Assembly: GCA_913057175.1 (NCBI GenBank)
Contig: CAJXNP010000020.1
Span: 62,001-126,000, forward strand
DNA from: an uncultured Cytophagales bacterium
GTDB lineage: Bacteria; Bacteroidota; Bacteroidia; Cytophagales; Cyclobacteriaceae
Direction of reading: 5' to 3'
Length of the DNA: 64,000 nucleotides
Shown in pieces: positions 1 to 8,032 of the stretch (within the stretch, counting starts at the first letter, position 1; each line of letters opens with the position of its first letter). The notes beneath the pieces are model-generated. The model was not told where the DNA came from. It made no database searches and saw only the letters and a list, made by a program, of their open reading frames with translations. The position numbers were made by a program, and so were the translations under genes.

Positions 1-606
1 GACAATCGATTTATTATCAATTGCCTTATAATTTTTTAAATCCAGATTGTCGCCTCCAACAATTATTTTAATAGGATTATTGCCTGTGACGTGACGAACA
101 TTAAGTTGAGGGTTATCTATAGCCAATGTTTGAGATCCTATTAAGATACCATCAAGCAGTGCACGCATTCGATGTGCATGGATTAAATTTTCGTTATTTC
201 CAATCCATTTAGAATCTAAGGTCTTTGTTGCTATTCTACCATCCAGCGATTGTGCAAAATGAGTGATTGCATATATTTTTTTATTTAGTTTTGCAAAATG
301 AGGCAAAATAGCATAAGGCAAATAGATTGAAAGTAATTTGATCTGTTCAGCATCTAAGCTATTATTTTTTATAATATCAAAAGAAAATGGCCTGATACAA
401 TTGATGATTGTCAGGTAATGATTTGGATACGCCGAATCACATAAATTAATGCAAATAGGAAATGAAGGTCCTGATTTATTGAATATGATTGAGAATTCGT
501 CTGGCTCTAGCTTGATGGAAATAAATCGAAGGTTGATGGATGATTTTTTTAATTTATCATTTAAATCCAATATCAAATTCCAGGTAGTACTCGTTTTATC
601 ACTCAT
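1..606 (-). CDS. RibD C-terminal-domain reductase, partial (3' end outside window)
   Basis: A gene read leftward that starts at the ATG complementary to 604-606 and is still open at base 1, giving 202 visible residues. Residues 113-185 have the look of the RibD C-terminal / pyrimidine reductase fold: THFAQSLDGRIAT, then SKWIGN, then HRMRALLDGILIGSQTL, DNPQLNVR and a hydrophobic IKIIVGG strand. In the riboflavin pathway this fold reduces 5-amino-6-ribosylamino-pyrimidinedione 5-phosphate with NAD(P)H. The first 110 residues do not look like the RibD deaminase domain: I see no zinc-site HAE or PCxxxGxxPxC motif. It is therefore a stand-alone RibD_C protein with an N-terminal extension, and its substrate cannot be told from the sequence. 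The fold call is firm; the role in riboflavin synthesis is inference. Confidence 0.75.
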   Translation of the reverse strand, partial: MSDKTSTTWNLILDLNDKLKKSSINLRFISIKLEPDEFSIIFNKSGPSFPICINLCDSAYPNHYLTIINCIRPFSFDIIKNNSLDAEQIKLLSIYLPYAILPHFAKLNKKIYAITHFAQSLDGRIATKTLDSKWIGNNENLIHAHRMRALLDGILIGSQTLAIDNPQLNVRHVTGNNPIKIIVGGDNLDLKNYKAIDNKSIV

Positions 607-841
607 TACGAAACAAATTCATCAAATCGACTACACTTGTAATTTCAGACATTGATCAATTTTATAGTTGACACTACTTAACCGATTTTGAAAAAATAAA
701 TTCATTGATCGATTTTTTCAGGCTTTTTGACAATACAAATAAATTCGACAGAGGGTTGCCTCACTTATTCAATCAGTGCTGAATCTTAATAAATGTTTGA
801 AAAAATAGTTTAGGAGCTTACTTATTTTTAAGGCAAAATAA

Positions 842-868
842 AAAAGCCTCCGAGAGGAGGCCTTTATA
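842..868 (-). terminator. Rho-independent terminator after tRNA-like copy 1
   Basis: On the minus strand a GCCTCC/GGAGGC stem with loop TCTC is followed at once by a T run (TTTTTTAT). It lies about 6 bases after the 3' end of tRNA-like copy 1, so it would end that transcript. Confidence 0.75.
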
Positions 869-873
869 GTAGC

Positions 874-998
874 TGTAAGGGGAGGAGTCGAACCTCCACG
901 AAGCGGTTAGTCACAGTGTCTGATCAACACACGTAATTTATTCCGTGATCTTCACCCCCGAGACAGGAGGGCATGTCTGCCAGTTTCATCACCTTACA
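874..998 (-). ncRNA. tRNA-like RNA, copy 1 (long variable arm, anticodon-like GUC)
   Basis: 125 nt on the minus strand fold as a class II tRNA. There is a 7-bp acceptor TGTAAGG/CCTTACA; T8; a 3-bp D stem ATG/CAT with the leucine-type loop AAACTGGCAGA; an anticodon-like arm CCCTC-CTGTCTC-GGGGG; and a T arm GGAGG-TTCGACT-CCTCC with canonical TTCGA. The loop CTGTCTC is like a tRNA-Asp loop (GUC) but has U37 in place of a purine. Between positions 44 and 49 lies about 57 nt where a normal variable arm has under 25. It begins AAG and ends CTT (a normal short V stem) and holds inner stems TCAC/GTGA and GTGT/ACAC with apical loop GTTGATCAG. The base after the acceptor is G (discriminator), then CTA rather than CCA. 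The fold is clearly a tRNA scaffold; whether it is charged or used by the ribosome is unknown. Confidence 0.65.
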
Positions 999-1013
999 AT
1001 TTGGATAACAAAA

Positions 1014-1037
1014 GAAAAACCTCGCATAAGAGGTTTT
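1014..1037. terminator. Possible bidirectional terminator between the tRNA-like copies
   Basis: AAAACCTC-GCATAA-GAGGTTTT, an 8-bp stem with a 6-nt loop. It has A/T tails on both strands; on the minus strand the stem is followed by TCTTTTG. It lies between the two tRNA-like genes and could separate their transcripts. Confidence 0.5.
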
Positions 1038-1046
1038 GGCTTTTGA

Positions 1047-1090
1047 TGTAAGTTATTGTCTCTCCCTAAAAAAGGGATCGCAAACTTACA
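1047..1090 (-). other. Hairpin reusing the acceptor-stem sequence of the tRNA-like RNAs
   Basis: TGTAAGTT (1047-1054) pairs with AACTTACA (1083-1090), enclosing a CCCT/AGGG inner stem. The ends match the TGTAAGG/CCTTACA acceptor of the two flanking tRNA-like RNAs, so this may be a collapsed third copy or a related processing hairpin. A short CTTCAA/TTGAAG hairpin follows at 1107-1123, just downstream of copy 2, and could be its weak terminator. Confidence 0.4.
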
Positions 1091-1138
1091 ATCTTTCAAG
1101 AAAATACTTCAACTTTTTTGAAGTTTATTAGGTTTGGC

Positions 1139-1262
1139 TGTAAGGGGAGGAGTCGAACCTCCACGAAGTGGTTAGGCATATGCCTGTACAACGCATAAGC
1201 TTTATCCCTAACTCTTCACCCCCGAGACAGGAGGGCATGTCTGCCAGTTTCATCACCTTACA
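1139..1262 (-). ncRNA. tRNA-like RNA, copy 2 (long variable arm, encoded CCA)
   Basis: 124 nt on the minus strand, with the same acceptor, D arm, anticodon-like arm CCCTC-CTGTCTC-GGGGG and T arm as copy 1. It differs almost only in the variable-arm insert: outer stem AAG/CTT, then GTTAGG/CCTAAC, then TATGC/GCATA with apical loop GTTGTACAG. The insert stems differ in sequence from copy 1 yet still pair, which points to a conserved RNA structure. After the acceptor comes G then CCA, so the 3' end is genome-encoded and G73 is the discriminator. G34, U35, C36, C38 and G73 are aspartate identity bases, whereas the D arm and V-arm junctions follow tRNA-Leu. Transcription would run from here toward copy 1. 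Confidence 0.68.
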
Positions 1263-1670
1263 ATTTGTTAACTTTGGTCATTCCCATTTGGAAATTCCTT
1301 AACGTTTTTAACGTTTTGTTGAGACAAAGTTATCGGATTAAACTTTAAATTAAAAAAAATATAATACTTTGATGAAATAAATACATATGAGATCAAAAAC
1401 CTACCTTAAAATTGTGAAACTCAAAATTAAGATTCTCTAAACAGGGTTGAATTATGAAATTTTCAATAAATTTTTTCAATGGGATATAGTTAAAATGACC
1501 AAATTATATATGGAGAAATAAGAATTCTACGAATAAAAAATCGGTTCTTTATCCAGAAACGCCATATTTTGCAAGAATGATTAAATAAAAACGGATAGCT
1601 GTTCAAATTTAAAGTATTGCTTTAAAATATTATAATAATTTCAAACTTCAGGTCAAATGATTGAAAAATC
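1263..1670. other. Non-coding gap between tRNA-like genes and the K+ channel gene
   Basis: 408 bases, strongly AT-rich, with no open frame that looks like a gene. The part beside 1262 must hold the promoter of the tRNA-like RNAs, but no clear match to the phylum consensus was found. Confidence 0.5.
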
Positions 1671-2495
1671 CTAAAGTTCGTGCCCGCACTGATTACAATA
1701 CTTTGCCCCAACCTCATGGATCTCTTTTCCGCAAGATAAGCAGGATTGTGGAATGTTTTCTGTGGTATACCGACTCTTGGTCAACTGGGCAGTCACAATA
1801 CCGGTTGGAACAGCGATTATTCCATAGCCCAATATCATTAGCATTGTGGCCACAGTCTGCCCTAGTGGAGTTTGCGGAGCAATATCGCCATAGCCAACAG
1901 TTGTCATGGTAACAACCGTCCAGTAGATGCTAATGGGTATATTTTTGTATCCATTCTCAGGTCCTTCAATGATATACATTAGTGTACCCGTCATCGTAGA
2001 AATACAGATCACAGCAATAATGAAAACTATGATCTTTGGTACACTTGATTTTATTGCCTCCTGAAGAACCCTTGCCTCGCCTAAGAATTGAACTAGTTTC
2101 AGGATTCTGAAAATTCTTAGGAGCCTGAAAACCCTTATAACAATCAATGCATGAGAGCCGACAAATATAAGGCTGAGATAGGAAGGTAAAATGGATAGCA
2201 GATCTATCAAACCATAGAAGCTGAAGATGTAGTACCTGGGTTTTTTAAGGCAAAATATTCTTGCGAAATACTCAATGGTAAACAATATTGTATAAACCCA
2301 TTCCGATTTTCTTAGGAATTGGCCGTATTTATCATTGATACTTTCTACACTTTCAAGCATTACCGTTACAATGCTTATCAGGATCACAAGGATCAGTACA
2401 AGATCAAAGAACTTACCAGGTGGCGTGTTTGATTTAAAAATAATTTCATGGATTATTTTTTGCCAGTTTTTGGATCCAGAGGTTTGATTATCCAT
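1671..2495 (-). CDS. Voltage-gated potassium channel with C-terminal zinc ribbon
   Basis: 274 residues with a six-helix Kv layout. S1 is about 31-50, S2 66-83, S3 88-111, S4 117-138 with regularly spaced arginines (RVFRLLRIFRILK), S5 152-176, a re-entrant pore with the K+ filter TVGYGD at 199-204, and S6 210-236. After S6 come two CxxC pairs (Cys 252/255 and 267/270), a small zinc ribbon in the cytoplasm where many prokaryotic channels carry no domain or an RCK domain. The product should be an inner-membrane K+ channel gated by voltage; the ribbon may help tetramerise it or sense metal or redox state, which is inference. It stands alone and is divergent from sucD. Confidence 0.88.
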   Translation of the reverse strand: MDNQTSGSKNWQKIIHEIIFKSNTPPGKFFDLVLILVILISIVTVMLESVESINDKYGQFLRKSEWVYTILFTIEYFARIFCLKKPRYYIFSFYGLIDLLSILPSYLSLIFVGSHALIVIRVFRLLRIFRILKLVQFLGEARVLQEAIKSSVPKIIVFIIAVICISTMTGTLMYIIEGPENGYKNIPISIYWTVVTMTTVGYGDIAPQTPLGQTVATMLMILGYGIIAVPTGIVTAQLTKSRYTTENIPQSCLSCGKEIHEVGAKYCNQCGHEL

Positions 2496-2663
2496 TATTC
2501 AAAAATTAAAATTCCATAGTTATAGGCCAGAATAAATCCGTAGATAATTTATGAAGGATTCCACAAGAGTGAAATAATTATATGTTTTTTATCTGCATAT
2601 CCTTCTAAATCAATTTGTTCCGCATCCGAATCAGATGATCATTCTATACCCGAACCGTATTTG

Positions 2664-2695
2664 TTTTGTGATAGTAATATTATCTCCTATTTTTG
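2664..2695 (+). promoter_or_regulatory. Bacteroidota sigma-factor promoter of sucD
   Basis: TTTTG (2664-2668), 19 bases, then TATTTTTG (2688-2695): an exact fit to the TTTG-N19-TAnnTTTG consensus of the phylum. It lies inside the upstream part of the longest open frame, so translation cannot start at 2635 and the ATG at 2713 is the start. Confidence 0.75.
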
Positions 2696-2712
2696 CCCGA
2701 AATAAAAAAAGA

Positions 2713-3588
2713 ATGAGCGTTTTAGTAAACAAGGATTCAAAAGTTATCGTTCAGGGTTTCACAGGATCAGAAGGGTCCTTTCATGCTGAACAAATGATAG
2801 AATACGGGACAAATGTCGTGGGCGGCGTGACACCAGGTAAAGGTGGAATGAAGCATTTGGACAAGCCGGTCTTTAACTCGGTACAGGAAGCTGTTGAAAA
2901 AACAGGCGCCAATGTCACCATTATATTCGTACCTCCTGCATTTGCAGCAGATGCCATTATGGAAGCAGCTGACGCGGGAATAAAAGTTATTATAGCTATT
3001 ACAGAAGGAATTCCTGTAGCTGATATGATGAAAACCAAAAGCTACATTAAAGAAAGGGATGTTACCCTGATAGGTCCAAATTGCCCAGGGGTGATCACAC
3101 CGGGTGAAGCAAAAGTTGGTATCATGCCGGGTTTTGTATTTAAATCCGGAAAGGTTGGTATTGTTTCAAAATCAGGAACGTTAACCTATGAAGCTGCTGA
3201 CCAGGTGGTAAAAGCCGGATTAGGTATTTCAACAGCAATTGGAATAGGTGGGGACCCTATTATTGGAACTTCTACCAAAGAAGCAGTGGAACTTTTTGTC
3301 AACGATCCCGATACTGATGCAATCGTAATGATCGGCGAAATTGGCGGGACTTATGAGCCCGATGCTGCCCGATGGTTGAAAGAAATGGGTAATCCAAAAC
3401 CCGTGGTTGGATTTATCGCTGGTCAAACTGCCCCTGCAGGCAGAAGAATGGGACATGCCGGAGCAATAATTGGTGGAGCCGAAGACACTGCTGAAGCTAA
3501 AATGAAAATTATGAAAGAATGCGGATTGACAGTAGTCGATTCACCGGCAGAAATCGGTGCTACGATAGCAAAAGTTCTCGGCTCTTAA
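2713..3588 (+). CDS. sucD: Succinyl-CoA synthetase (ADP-forming) alpha subunit
   Basis: 291 residues, the usual length for the alpha subunit. It joins with the beta subunit (sucC, not in this window) to convert succinyl-CoA, ADP and phosphate to succinate, ATP and CoA in the TCA cycle. The N-terminal CoA-binding Rossmann part has VQGFTGSEG; the C-terminal part has the loop [11 protein letters not shown], whose His 248 is the phosphorylated catalytic histidine. The open frame runs 26 codons further upstream, but those codons overlap the promoter and show no family similarity. The gene is monocistronic, between its own promoter and a strong terminator; separation of sucD from sucC is usual in this phylum. 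Confidence 0.95.
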   Translation: MSVLVNKDSKVIVQGFTGSEGSFHAEQMIEYGTNVVGGVTPGKGGMKHLDKPVFNSVQEAVEKTGANVTIIFVPPAFAADAIMEAADAGIKVIIAITEGIPVADMMKTKSYIKERDVTLIGPNCPGVITPGEAKVGIMPGFVFKSGKVGIVSKSGTLTYEAADQVVKAGLGISTAIGIGGDPIIGTSTKEAVELFVNDPDTDAIVMIGEIGGTYEPDAARWLKEMGNPKPVVGFIAGQTAPAGRRMGHAGAIIGGAEDTAEAKMKIMKECGLTVVDSPAEIGATIAKVLGS

Positions 3589-3635
3589 AGAGCTTATTAT
3601 ATATTCTCTCTAAGAAATTTTTATTTCTAAATTAA

Positions 3636-3696
3636 AACACATTCTCTGCAGGATTTATTTTTCTAAATCGGACTCTTGCAGAGAATGTGTTTTTTG
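3636..3696 (+). terminator. Terminator of sucD
   Basis: AACACATTCTCTGCA (3636-3650) pairs perfectly over 15 bp with its complement at 3677-3691, across a 26-nt loop, and is followed by a T run. The stem is long and the loop unusually large for a simple terminator. Confidence 0.7.
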
Positions 3697-3792
3697 TGCG
3701 TTTCAAGGTTACTGGTCAAAAATACCTTTATTTTTATTACCAAACTTTTCTCAAAATAGAAAAACAATAATCAGGTAAGGTTTGGTTGTCTT

Positions 3793-5184
3793 TCATAGTC
3801 TGAGCGTCAGGGTACTTCCTTCTTCGATTTTGAAATGTTGTACTTTCGTGAATTTGCTTCCTTTTGCGGCATTTGATCTGAAAACCACTTTGTAGGTACC
3901 AGGTTGAATATTAATGGTTTGACGGGTTTCATTACTTTTAAGGTTATAAACCCATCGCTGTCGACCCTCTTCGTCCAGCTCATATATGCTTCCAACGCCA
4001 TATGAAGATGAAATGAAATTGATGATACCCGGTCTCTGAAGTGAGATCAATCTTTCCTGATGGGGCGGTATTTCCAAACTTTTGAAACTTAAAACAGGTA
4101 AAGTGAGTATTTCGATATCATATTTACCTGCGAGTAATTGTACGGAATTGTTGGCTAAAAAATATGTATGGGTTTTACCGCTTTGCGGATCTTTTACGAG
4201 GCATTGTACTCCATTTTTGTAGGAAACCATACCAGGGAAGTCAATTTTCAGAATTCCCTGAGGGCATTGAACGGGCAAAACATTATGGGTTCCACCTTCA
4301 AAAGTTAAGTTTCTTTTTACCACCGGAGGAATCGTATTGACAACTACATCATAGGAAAGTACCGGGTCTATCTCGACAGAATCAGGTCGGCCTTTTTCAT
4401 CGCGGTAGTGGACAAATTCAAAAACAGAAGTATGTGTGAAGTTATTGATAAATGAGACATTTATGTTGGTTTCAGTTGGTTGTCTTTTTTCATCCAGCAG
4501 TTCAACACTGACCGTTGTTTTTCCCAGGCTCTGATTGACGGCTTTTGATAAGGCCGTCCTGAACTGATTGATATTCTTGGCATCAAAGTATGCACCCATG
4601 CAGCCAAATGCATCCTGGTAATCTTCCTCCATGCCGATACCAATGATAAAAGGCTTTAGAAAAATACCCTTTTTCTGAAGGGAAAGGGAAACTTCACATG
4701 GATCCCCATCACAGGATTCGATCCCGTCCGTGATGATGATGATAATATTTCTGTAGGAATTATCTTCCGGGAAGTCATTGGCAGCTTGTGATAAGGAATA
4801 GGCAATTGGGGTGGTGCCTTTTGGTTCGATTAAGCGGAGACTCTGGACAATTTTTTCGTGATTGTCTTTGCTGAAAGGAACTTCGAGCCTGGTATCATTG
4901 CATTTTTGATACCGTCGGTCAAACTGGTGGCCATATACTCTCAAGGCTAGCTCCAGATTGTTATTTACTCTCAGGGAATCAACAAAATCAGCGAGAAATT
5001 TTTTAGCGACATTTATCCGCAAAGTATTTTCCCATCTCGCAAGCATGCTTCCGCTACCATCCAGCAAAAAGAGTATTCGCGTCTTTTCCGGAATGCTCTG
5101 TGGAGGCTTTTGAGCAATATTCTCAAAACTCAATAAAAACAAAAAGATAAAAAGGCATGAATATTTCCTTCCCAAAAAAATCAT
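3793..5184 (-). CDS. Secreted vWFA-domain protein
   Basis: 463 residues. A signal peptide is visible (residues about 10-25, ending near ENIAQ), so it is exported. The von Willebrand A domain spans about 35-215 with a complete metal-ion-dependent adhesion site: DGSGS at 42-46, the KGTTPIAYS threonine loop and TDGIESCDGDPC. The remaining 240 residues look like beta-sandwich repeats, including PGTYKVVFRS near the C terminus. Proteins of this kind bind other proteins at the cell surface or periplasm in a metal-dependent way; the partner is not known. It lies about 100 bp downstream of, and in the same direction as, the macroglobulin/plug protein, and the two may be co-transcribed. The fold is certain; the role is not. 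Confidence 0.8.
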   Translation of the reverse strand: MIFLGRKYSCLFIFLFLLSFENIAQKPPQSIPEKTRILFLLDGSGSMLARWENTLRINVAKKFLADFVDSLRVNNNLELALRVYGHQFDRRYQKCNDTRLEVPFSKDNHEKIVQSLRLIEPKGTTPIAYSLSQAANDFPEDNSYRNIIIIITDGIESCDGDPCEVSLSLQKKGIFLKPFIIGIGMEEDYQDAFGCMGAYFDAKNINQFRTALSKAVNQSLGKTTVSVELLDEKRQPTETNINVSFINNFTHTSVFEFVHYRDEKGRPDSVEIDPVLSYDVVVNTIPPVVKRNLTFEGGTHNVLPVQCPQGILKIDFPGMVSYKNGVQCLVKDPQSGKTHTYFLANNSVQLLAGKYDIEILTLPVLSFKSLEIPPHQERLISLQRPGIINFISSSYGVGSIYELDEEGRQRWVYNLKSNETRQTINIQPGTYKVVFRSNAAKGSKFTKVQHFKIEEGSTLTLRL

Positions 5185-5280
5185 TTGCTAAAGCTTTACT
5201 CCAATAATGTTAAAATTACGCCAAATATTTTCGGGGGGATAAGATTTAATTATGGTTTTGTTTCAAAAGATGATAACATT

Positions 5281-7644
5281 TTAAGGATTCTCTTCAGAAT
5301 ATTGATAGGATTTGTAAGCGACCTTTCTAACAAATGGTTTTCCATTTTGATCAATCCCTTCAATGGTGCCAACAAAATTTCCCCTTATGTCAGAATGATA
5401 GAATTCGACAGTTTCTTCTTCACTTTCAAGATAGTGAAAGGTTTTCCAGTGAATAGTGGTTCTCAGATCGTCTTCATTTCTCCATTTTTTACGATCTTTT
5501 TCATGATCCACATATTCAAATTCGGTATTTGTTTCTTCATCTATTTTATCTTTTCCCCCTCTTTTCAGTTTAATGTCGATCACTCCTACAGAATTCAAAC
5601 CGGTATAATCCAGGATATCAATAGCTTGTGTACTGATTTTTATTTCATCTACATCAAAGGGATTTATCTGATCGAGCACAGAAGCGAATTCTCCCGTTCG
5701 CACCCCATCAATAACGATCAAGGCCCCACCCTGTGCTATGAGTGAATTTTGTGCACCGGCAAAGACTATTTTCCCGTCCATAAGTTTGTATGGTTTCATA
5801 ACGTTGATCACATCTCTTACAGGAGTGCCGCTTTCCAGTAAAGTCTTATAGGGAGGTTTTCTGTCCTTGCGCTCCACTTTTTTCAAATTTTTGAACAAAA
5901 TGGGATTGGAAGCAAGGTAATATATATCGTATGGATAATTGGTATAGATGCTGTGGCCTCCTTCATTTTTCAAATGGTACAATTGATTGGGAACGGTAAA
6001 GAAGCTTTCAGCCTGGTGCTCATAATTGAAATTGATGGACTTATTGTTTTGCTGATAAATATGGTTCCAGTTGTTGAATGGAAGACTATACTGAAGAGTG
6101 GTGTTTACTTGCTCAGTCCAGCCTTCTCCAAGGCTCTGTTCATAAGTATCCAGAAATTGACTTTTGCGAAGCTCACTATTTAAATAGACAAACGACCACA
6201 AATTTTGGCTATTGTTGTCATGACTTAAGCGGTATTCATCTACAACATTTAATGATACCATTGTCTCATCAGGAGCAACAATGCTAAATTCAATTTTTTC
6301 CCTGTTTTGATAACTTTCGTTAATTGGCTGAATAGAAATTTCAGTATTCATTTTCGGATTTAAGAAATACATATTTTCAGCCATTGGATTTGTGTCCGAA
6401 TCGAATATGGTAAGTTGATTAATTCCCGGTTTCAGCATGCTTTTTGGCATTTTCACTTCAAGTTTATCCTTCAGAGTAAATTGGTTGATAAACTCTGACT
6501 CGCCATCATGGATATTAAGAAGTGTAGCTGATTTTTCAATCAGTGAAGATGTACTTTTTATGGTAAACAATAAGGAGTCAAACCCCGCTTCCTGAATGGT
6601 AAAATGAATGCCTGAAGGTTTTACGTCTGGAAAAGCAAATGCCTTATCAACGAAGAACGGCTTAGTGATAACCATTTTTAGCTCCTTGCTGTAATTTGGC
6701 AGAACCGGAATAGCCGCCAATCCCTTTTCGTCGCCTGATATTGTTGCGAGTATATCATTTTCCTTATTAATGATCTGGGCGGTAAAAGGAAATGAATTTC
6801 CATAGCGATCCTTGGCTTGTATTTTCATGATATTCCTTAATCCATGCACCAATTGTCCACTCTCCGGGAAAAACTGAACATGTATGTTATCTGATTCAAC
6901 AGAAATAGGTAAAGAATAACTTTCGGTATACTGATTATCTGAAATATTGATCGACAGGAATACAGGTTCATCTTTCAGGACTTCAGGTAATTTAAATTCA
7001 AACGCCCCCTTTCCATTTTTATCCAGTTTTCCTTCAACATATGAAAGTGTATTCAATCCTGAAATGAGGTTGATGACATAGTTTGCACCTTTCAATGGAG
7101 TATTGAAATAATCGGTCACCTCAAGATGGGCGATCATTTTTTCTCCAGCGGCATAGTACTTTTTTTCATTAATAACATTTATCAAAAAAGAAGGAATAGC
7201 ATTTTTAGCGATTTTCAGCTTCTTTTCAAACCAGACCTCTGGAAAAGATGACATGGACGCTGATAAGTAATAATCGCCAAATTTGTTGAGCTCAGGAATT
7301 TTGAATGATGCTTTACCAGTTCCGGAATTTAACTGGACATTGCTTTCCATAATTGATGATCCATACTGATCTTCTAAGGTGAGAACGATGTTTTGATCTT
7401 TCCTTGTTAGCAAATTTGTCTGTCGATCAAGGAGAACCATAGATAACCAAACCTGCTCTCCCGGCTCGTAGAGAGTTTTATCAGAATTCATGTACAACTT
7501 ATAAGGATAAGTTTTTTGGTTAAATGTTTGGAGGTAGCTTTCAACCTGAGCCTGAACCTTGCTTTGAGCAGAAGCTGATGTGAAAAAAATTATTAAGAAA
7601 AAACAAAAAATATAGTAGATAGATAAAGTGTAAAAGGTTTTCAT
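5281..7644 (-). CDS. Macroglobulin-like (MG2) protein with TonB-receptor plug-like domain
   Basis: 787 residues with a signal peptide (about 1-26, ending TSASAQ). Residues about 50-130 resemble the MG2 domain of alpha-2-macroglobulins (KTLYEPGEQVWLSMVLLD). Further beta-sandwich domains follow, and about residues 610-700 resemble a TonB receptor plug: GTPVRDVINVMKPY, GGALIVIDGVRTGEF, VDEIKISTQAIDILDY and GVIDIKLKRG. No thioester motif and no outer-membrane barrel is seen, so this is neither a true macroglobulin nor a transporter. Members of this group are common and uncharacterised in Bacteroidota; a surface or periplasmic structural role is likely. The downstream vWFA gene may be in the same operon. 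Confidence 0.75.
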   Translation of the reverse strand: MKTFYTLSIYYIFCFFLIIFFTSASAQSKVQAQVESYLQTFNQKTYPYKLYMNSDKTLYEPGEQVWLSMVLLDRQTNLLTRKDQNIVLTLEDQYGSSIMESNVQLNSGTGKASFKIPELNKFGDYYLSASMSSFPEVWFEKKLKIAKNAIPSFLINVINEKKYYAAGEKMIAHLEVTDYFNTPLKGANYVINLISGLNTLSYVEGKLDKNGKGAFEFKLPEVLKDEPVFLSINISDNQYTESYSLPISVESDNIHVQFFPESGQLVHGLRNIMKIQAKDRYGNSFPFTAQIINKENDILATISGDEKGLAAIPVLPNYSKELKMVITKPFFVDKAFAFPDVKPSGIHFTIQEAGFDSLLFTIKSTSSLIEKSATLLNIHDGESEFINQFTLKDKLEVKMPKSMLKPGINQLTIFDSDTNPMAENMYFLNPKMNTEISIQPINESYQNREKIEFSIVAPDETMVSLNVVDEYRLSHDNNSQNLWSFVYLNSELRKSQFLDTYEQSLGEGWTEQVNTTLQYSLPFNNWNHIYQQNNKSINFNYEHQAESFFTVPNQLYHLKNEGGHSIYTNYPYDIYYLASNPILFKNLKKVERKDRKPPYKTLLESGTPVRDVINVMKPYKLMDGKIVFAGAQNSLIAQGGALIVIDGVRTGEFASVLDQINPFDVDEIKISTQAIDILDYTGLNSVGVIDIKLKRGGKDKIDEETNTEFEYVDHEKDRKKWRNEDDLRTTIHWKTFHYLESEEETVEFYHSDIRGNFVGTIEGIDQNGKPFVRKVAYKSYQYSEENP

Positions 7645-7666
7645 GTTAGTTGGGCTAATTCCTAAT

Positions 7667-7697
7667 TAAATTTAGCAGCTTAATGCTGTTAAAACAA
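7667..7697 (-). promoter_or_regulatory. Candidate promoter of the MG2/plug gene
   Basis: On the minus strand TTG, 20 bases, then TAAATTTA: one mismatch to the TAnnTTTG box. It sits 23 bases before the ATG. Confidence 0.4.
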
Positions 7698-8032
7698 TAC
7701 CCGTTAGTTGGAATTAACTCATTTTCAAATTGATATAATAAACCATTCTGATAGATTCTTCAAGTGTCGCGATCATTCTTATTTATATTTTTTGAAGTTA
7801 GAATAACGATTTAACTATTTTCCGATAGTGATTTTCATACGCGGATATATATTAAATTTGTATACAATTAAAAAGTACTATCGATGAGGGGAGAATTCAT
7901 TTTTTCTGCAATAAACGAATAACAGGGCTGTTACCAAAGTGTGATTATTCATATTGAAAGACAACCGTTTTAGGATAAAAATTGTATTTTAACTGGACAT
8001 TAGATAGTAAAACACCCTAAAGTAATTTTTTC
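7698..8032. other. Divergent regulatory gap before the hybrid sensor gene
   Basis: No gene is visible. The box TAAATTTG at 7853-7860 matches the -7 consensus for the plus-strand sensor gene, but no TTTG stands at the right distance, so the promoter is uncertain. If real, it would give a leader of about 165 nt. Confidence 0.4.

Noticed and set aside
874-1262. Ordinary tRNA-Leu, tRNA-Asp or tmRNA genes
   Set aside because: The anticodon-like loop is not a leucine one, U37 is abnormal, the variable arm is more than twice the known maximum, and no tmRNA tag frame or tmRNA acceptor sequence is present.
2635-2712. Upstream extension of sucD
   Set aside because: It overlaps a consensus promoter, and the added residues do not belong to the family.
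5185-5745. 186-codon open frame on the plus strand
   Set aside because: It lies antisense to the MG2/plug gene, has low-complexity Phe/Ile composition and no family pattern.
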